A stretch of 8,241 bases of DNA, taken from contig CABSEJ010000143.1 of the NCBI GenBank assembly GCA_902476765.1, positions 1-8,241 of the forward strand. Reading direction: 5' to 3'. Positions within the stretch are counted from its first letter, which is position 1. Each line of letters opens with the position of its first letter. The translations under genes were made by a program, and so were the position numbers. The notes under the pieces were generated by a model. That model did not search any database, was not told where the DNA came from, and worked only from the letters and a program-made list of their open reading frames with translations. The stretch is from an uncultured Blautia sp. Lineage in GTDB: Bacteria; Bacillota; Clostridia; Lachnospirales; Lachnospiraceae. Shown piece by piece: positions 5,584-8,241 of this stretch.

Positions 5584-6387
5584 ATGAAAAAGAAAGTATT
5601 GGTTACCCTATTAGCTGCTGCAATGGTGCTGGGAACAGCAGGATGCGGAGGCTCTGAAAAGGAAGCAGACAGCCAGCCTGTAGAGGTTTCCGCTGTAGAG
5701 GATTTGGCGGAGCTGACTATCGGCGTACAGATTGGAACTACAGGAGATTCCCAGGCTACAGACGCTGTAAATGAGGATTCCCAGGTAAACCGTTTTAATA
5801 AGGGCGCAGATGCCATCCAAGCCCTGAAAAACGGAAAGGTAGACTGTGTGGTTATTGATTCACTGCCTGCAGAAAAGTTTGTGGAAGCCAATGATGATTT
5901 GAAAATCGTAGATGGAATCTTTGAGAAAGAAGAGTATGCCATCTGTATGAAGAAAGGAAACACGGAATTAAGAGACGCTTTCAATGAGGCTTTAGCAGAG
6001 CTGAAAGAGGAAGGCACTTTAGATGAAATCCAGAGCAACTATATCGGAGATGAAATTGGTGAGCATCCTTATGAATCCCCGGCAGACGTGGACCGTTCAA
6101 ATGGTGTGCTGACTATGGCTACCAATGCGGAGTTTGAGCCCTGGGAATACAAAGAGGGGGATACTATTGTAGGAATTGACGCAGACATTGCACAGGCTAT
6201 CTGCGATAAGCTGGGCTATGAGCTGGAAATTGCAGACATGGCTTTTGAAGCGATTCTTACCTCTGTAGATACCGGAAAAGCAGATTTCGGTGCAGCAGGT
6301 ATGACGGTAACTCCGGAGAGAGAAGAAAGCGTAGAATTTACAGATACTTACGCAGAGGCAACTCAGGTTGTGATTGTAAAAAAATAA
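5584..6387 (+). CDS. Amino-acid ABC transporter substrate-binding lipoprotein, circularly permuted SBP_bac_3 fold
   Basis: A 267-residue binding protein for the adjacent permease and ATPase. Residues 1-20 are a signal peptide and C21 in TAGCGG is the probable lipidation site. The SBP_bac_3 halves are in reverse order. Residues about 41-155 match the normally second part (IGVQIGTTGD 46-55, IQALKNGKVDCVVID 78-92, then ALAELKEEGTLDEI). Residues about 174-267 match the normally first part (LTMATNAEFEPWEY 176-189, VGIDADIA 196-203, GAAGMTVTPERE 236-247, ending QVVIVKK). A linker (156-173) joins the old C- and N-termini. Expected ligand residues remain: T52-T53, D92, W187, D199, T241 and R246 for the amino-acid carboxylate and amine. 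AGGAG lies 9 bases before the ATG. The substrate is probably a polar amino acid, but cannot be named. Confidence 0.93.
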   Translation: MKKKVLVTLLAAAMVLGTAGCGGSEKEADSQPVEVSAVEDLAELTIGVQIGTTGDSQATDAVNEDSQVNRFNKGADAIQALKNGKVDCVVIDSLPAEKFVEANDDLKIVDGIFEKEEYAICMKKGNTELRDAFNEALAELKEEGTLDEIQSNYIGDEIGEHPYESPADVDRSNGVLTMATNAEFEPWEYKEGDTIVGIDADIAQAICDKLGYELEIADMAFEAILTSVDTGKADFGAAGMTVTPEREESVEFTDTYAEATQVVIVKK

Positions 6388-6416
6388 GATAACACCGAAA
6401 AGGAGAGAATAGACTT

Positions 6417-7109
6417 ATGTGGGAGAGTCTGCAGCACGAGTTCTATCGATATTTTGTGGATAACGGGGCTTCTTCCTGGTGGCTGAACGGAATAAAGACG
6501 ACTATCTTAGTAACCCTTCTGGCTTTATGCATTGGTGTTGTTCTGGGATTTCTGGTGGCTATTATCCGTTCTACCCATGAACAGACAGGGAAGCTGAAGC
6601 TTTTAAATATCCTCTGTAAAATTTATCTGACTGTCATCCGGGGAACTCCCTCAATGATTCAGATTTTGATTTTTTATTCCATTGTGTTTGCCAGCGTTTC
6701 TCTGAGTAATATCGTTATCGGAGGAATTGCCTTTGGTATTAACTCAGGTGCTTATGTGGCGGAGATTGTCCGTTCCGGTATTATGTCCATAGACAAAGGA
6801 CAGATGGAAGCAGGTCGGAGTCTGGGGTTGAGCTCCAGTCAGACCATGAAGCTGATTATTATGCCTCAGGCCTTTAAAAACGTACTTCCTGCTCTTATCA
6901 ACGAGATGATTGTGCTTTTAAAAGAAACGGCTATTATCGGATATATCGGCACCGTGGATATTACCAAGGCGGCGACTCTGGTGCAGAGCCGTACCTACAG
7001 CGCTTTTGTTCCTTTGATTTCCGCAGCAATCTTTTATCTGGTTCTGGTAATGCTGCTTACCTATTTCATGGGTAAAGTGGAGAGGAGGATGCGTAGAAGT
7101 GAACACTGA
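6417..7109 (+). CDS. Polar amino-acid ABC transporter permease (HisMQ/GlnP type)
   Basis: A 230-residue integral membrane protein of the family's usual length. It has an N-terminal amphipathic start, a first membrane segment at about 28-50, and the conserved TVIRGTPSMIQI (72-83) of the HisM/GlnP family. The GINSGAYVAEIVRSGI segment (107-122) follows, then the cytoplasmic EAA loop EAGRSLGLSSSQTMKLIIMPQ (131-151) that docks on the ATPase, and a last membrane helix (about 197-218). Only one permease gene is present, so the channel is probably a homodimer. AGGAG at 6401-6405 is 11 bases from the ATG, slightly long. It starts 29 bases after the binding protein's stop and overlaps the ATPase gene by 11 bases, indicating one operon with coupled translation. 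Confidence 0.96.
   Translation: MWESLQHEFYRYFVDNGASSWWLNGIKTTILVTLLALCIGVVLGFLVAIIRSTHEQTGKLKLLNILCKIYLTVIRGTPSMIQILIFYSIVFASVSLSNIVIGGIAFGINSGAYVAEIVRSGIMSIDKGQMEAGRSLGLSSSQTMKLIIMPQAFKNVLPALINEMIVLLKETAIIGYIGTVDITKAATLVQSRTYSAFVPLISAAIFYLVLVMLLTYFMGKVERRMRRSEH
7081..7088 (+). promoter_or_regulatory. Ribosome binding site for the GTG-started ATPase gene
   Basis: AGAGGAGG lies inside the 3' end of the permease gene, 10 bases before the GTG at 7099. The strong site supports this GTG as the ATPase start and implies translational coupling. Confidence 0.75.
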
Positions 7110-7836
7110 GGTTTTGATTAAAGTTGAGAATCTGCAGAAAAAGTTTGATGATAACATGGTTCTTGACGGAATTTCCACAGAGATACATAAGGGAGAGGTT
7201 GTGGCTGTTATCGGCCCTTCCGGCTCTGGAAAATCCACTTTTTTAAGGTCTCTGAATCTTTTGGAGAAGCCTACGGGAGGAAAGATTTTCTTTGAGAATG
7301 TAGACATTACAGACCCTAAGGTGGATATCAACCGTCACAGACAGAAAATCGGCATGGTGTTTCAGCAGTTTAATCTTTTTCCCCACAAGACTGTGAAGGA
7401 AAATATTATGCTGGCTCCGGTAACCCTGAAGCTGATGAGCCAGGAGGAAGCTTCTAAAAAGGCAGATGAGCTTTTAAAGAGAGTAGGCCTTCCTGATAAG
7501 GCAGACGCATATCCGGGAAGCCTTTCAGGAGGACAGAAGCAGCGAATCGCTATTGCCAGGGCTCTGGCTATGAATCCGGATGTTATGCTTTTTGACGAGC
7601 CTACCTCTGCTCTTGACCCGGAAATGGTAGGAGAGGTTCTGGAGATTATGCGGGAGCTGGCTCTTACAGGTATGACTATGGTGGTAGTTACCCATGAGAT
7701 GGGCTTTGCCAGAGAGGTTGCAGGAAGAGTTCTTTTTATAGACGGCGGAAATATACAGGAGGATGCTGCTCCGGAGGAATTTTTTGCCAATCCTAAAAAT
7801 CCCAGGCTGAGAGAGTTTTTATCTAAAGTTTTATAA
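7099..7836 (+). CDS. Polar amino-acid ABC transporter ATP-binding protein (GlnQ/HisP type)
   Basis: A 245-residue cytoplasmic ATPase that powers uptake through the upstream permease. All motifs are intact: Walker A GPSGSGKST (39-47), Q-loop Q89 in VFQQFNLFPH, ABC signature LSGGQ (142-146), Walker B VMLFDE (162-167), D-loop SALD (170-173) and switch H199 in THEMGFA. FNLFPHKTVKEN and the C-terminal EEFFANPKNPRLREFL are typical of the polar amino-acid (PAAT) subgroup. The start is a GTG at 7099 with AGAGGAGG upstream, overlapping the permease stop. There is no C-terminal regulatory domain of the methionine-transporter type, which supports the GlnQ/HisP assignment. A terminator follows the TAA. 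Confidence 0.97.
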   Translation: MNTEVLIKVENLQKKFDDNMVLDGISTEIHKGEVVAVIGPSGSGKSTFLRSLNLLEKPTGGKIFFENVDITDPKVDINRHRQKIGMVFQQFNLFPHKTVKENIMLAPVTLKLMSQEEASKKADELLKRVGLPDKADAYPGSLSGGQKQRIAIARALAMNPDVMLFDEPTSALDPEMVGEVLEIMRELALTGMTMVVVTHEMGFAREVAGRVLFIDGGNIQEDAAPEEFFANPKNPRLREFLSKVL

Positions 7837-7844
7837 AAAACAGC

Positions 7845-7887
7845 GCAGGCATTTTGTATTTTAGAAGATATAGGATGCCTGCTTTTC
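7845..7887 (+). terminator. Terminator of the amino-acid transporter operon
   Basis: GCAGGCAT (7845-7852) pairs with ATGCCTGC (7875-7882), followed by TTTTC. Weaker A-U and G-U pairs continue inwards. An A-run (7835-7840) precedes the stem. The right arm ends 46 bases after the ATPase stop. Confidence 0.75.
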
Positions 7888-7969
7888 TATGCCCTGTCTG
7901 GACAGAGATTATTGACTGGAAATCTGATGCAGATTTCTTTAAGTCTATTGAGATTCTGAAATTTTCCCA

Positions 7970-7997
7970 TTGACCCAGGTGCTGTATACAGTATATG
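7970..7997 (+). promoter_or_regulatory. Possible promoter with a CTGTATACAG palindrome in its spacer
   Basis: TTGACC (7970-7975), 16 bases and TATATG (7992-7997) resemble a sigma-A promoter with a weak -10. The spacer ends in a perfect 10-bp palindrome, CTGTATACAG (7982-7991), immediately before the -10. This is where a repressor operator would be expected. Both promoter and operator are tentative. Confidence 0.3.
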
Positions 7998-8020
7998 TAT
8001 GAAACAAGAGAAACTGAGGA

Positions 8021-8048
8021 TTGAAAAATCCTGGATTTCTGATAAAAT
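8021..8048 (+). promoter_or_regulatory. Sigma-A promoter with extended -10, reading towards the window end
   Basis: TTGAAA (8021-8026), a 16-base spacer ending in TGA and TAAAAT (8043-8048) each match consensus at 5 of 6 positions. Transcription would start near 8055 and run directly into the hairpin series at 8073-8220. Confidence 0.6.
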
Positions 8049-8072
8049 ATAAACGAAAAAGGTTATAATTCA

Positions 8073-8128
8073 TCTCAAAAGCACAGACTCATTGGACTGC
8101 AGGCAGCCTGTGAGTCTCTGTTTTGAGA
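8073..8128 (+). other. Long hairpin downstream of the 8021 promoter
   Basis: AGACTCA (8085-8091) pairs with TGAGTCT (8111-8117). After one C-C mismatch and one bulged G, the stem continues through CA/TG to TCTCAAAA (8073-8080) with TTTTGAGA (8121-8128). The apical part can form CAGG/CCTG. It lacks a T-run after the stem, so it is not an obvious terminator. Confidence 0.6.
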
Positions 8129-8166
8129 CTAGTGTGCTGGCATATTCATTTTCAGCATAATAACGT

Positions 8167-8184
8167 AGAATGAATTTTCATTCT
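8167..8184 (+). repeat. Palindrome AGAATGAA/TTCATTCT
   Basis: AGAATGAA (8167-8174) and TTCATTCT (8177-8184) are perfect inverted repeats separated by TT. In RNA the loop would open to ATTT or wider. Confidence 0.55.
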
Positions 8185-8202
8185 GCAAGGCGGAGGAATG
8201 AG

Positions 8203-8220
8203 ACGTAGCGGTGGCTACGT
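8203..8220 (+). repeat. Hairpin ACGTAGC/GCTACGT near the window end
   Basis: ACGTAGC (8203-8209) and GCTACGT (8214-8220) form a perfect 7-bp stem with a 4-base GGTG loop. An alternative CGTTG/CAACG pairing (8218-8222 with 8231-8235) overlaps its right arm. The surroundings continue past the window edge. Confidence 0.6.
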
Positions 8221-8241
8221 TGATTGACGACAACGCAGCAG

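Larger units (their letters stand above)
7888..8241. other. 354-base tail without a credible gene; several inverted repeats
   Basis: No open reading frame with a credible ribosome binding site is visible on either strand. The stretch holds small hairpins, CTGTC/GACAG (7894-7898/7901-7905) and GAAATCTG/CAGATTTC (7919-7926/7930-7937, 3-base loop). It also holds two promoter-like sequences (7970-7997 and 8021-8048) and a chain of stronger hairpins from 8073 onward that continues to the window edge. It could be the leader of a gene beyond the window, a small RNA gene, or an intergenic repeat. Confidence 0.6.

Noticed and set aside
8198..8227. Short ATG frame after GGAGG at the window end
   Set aside because: The ATG is only 2 bases from GGAGG, and the frame stops after nine codons inside a palindrome.
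1..8241. CRISPR array, tRNA or rRNA genes, prophage or defence genes
   Set aside because: No regularly spaced direct repeats, cloverleaf or rRNA motifs, and no phage, nuclease or toxin-antitoxin proteins are visible among the supported genes.

Overview
The window looks like a chromosomal segment of a low-to-mid GC, Gram-positive Clostridia, most likely a Lachnospiraceae-type gut Firmicute. The reasons are strong AGGAGG-type ribosome binding sites, sigma-A-type promoters with 16-17 bp spacers, a gap-pgk-tpiA glycolytic cluster, a lipoprotein-type amino-acid binding protein and an L,D-transpeptidase. The genus cannot be fixed from this sequence alone.

Layout. Positions 1-188 are the 3' end of the glyceraldehyde-3-phosphate dehydrogenase gene, followed by a hairpin terminator. 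pgk (328-1521) and tpiA (1709-2461) follow on the same strand, so three consecutive glycolytic enzymes are encoded in a row. pgk and tpiA are each preceded by a similar GCAGGCAT hairpin at a matching distance from an ATGAAAG sequence. tpiA converges on a minus-strand radical SAM gene of the PflX/COG1313 type (2619-3521), and a symmetrical bidirectional terminator sits between them. Divergent from the radical SAM gene is a membrane-anchored L,D-transpeptidase (3764-5254).

The gap at 5255-5583 holds a 133-bp miniature transposable element. It has 15-bp terminal inverted repeats beginning GTAA and perfect 8-bp flanking duplications, as expected of the IS66 family. Next come a strong extended -10 promoter and a long 5' leader with a hairpin. 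These drive a three-gene polar amino-acid ABC transporter operon: binding lipoprotein (5584-6387), permease (6417-7109) and ATPase (7099-7836, overlapping the permease by 11 bases), closed by a terminator.

The most unusual protein is the binding lipoprotein. The two halves of the normal SBP_bac_3 fold occur in swapped order: the segment that is normally second comes first, and the segment that normally starts the mature protein lies at the C-terminus. This is a circular permutation within one intact reading frame. The last 400 bases contain no credible gene. They hold two promoter-like sequences and a series of strong inverted repeats that run off the window edge, either a small RNA or leader, or the start of an intergenic repeat element.
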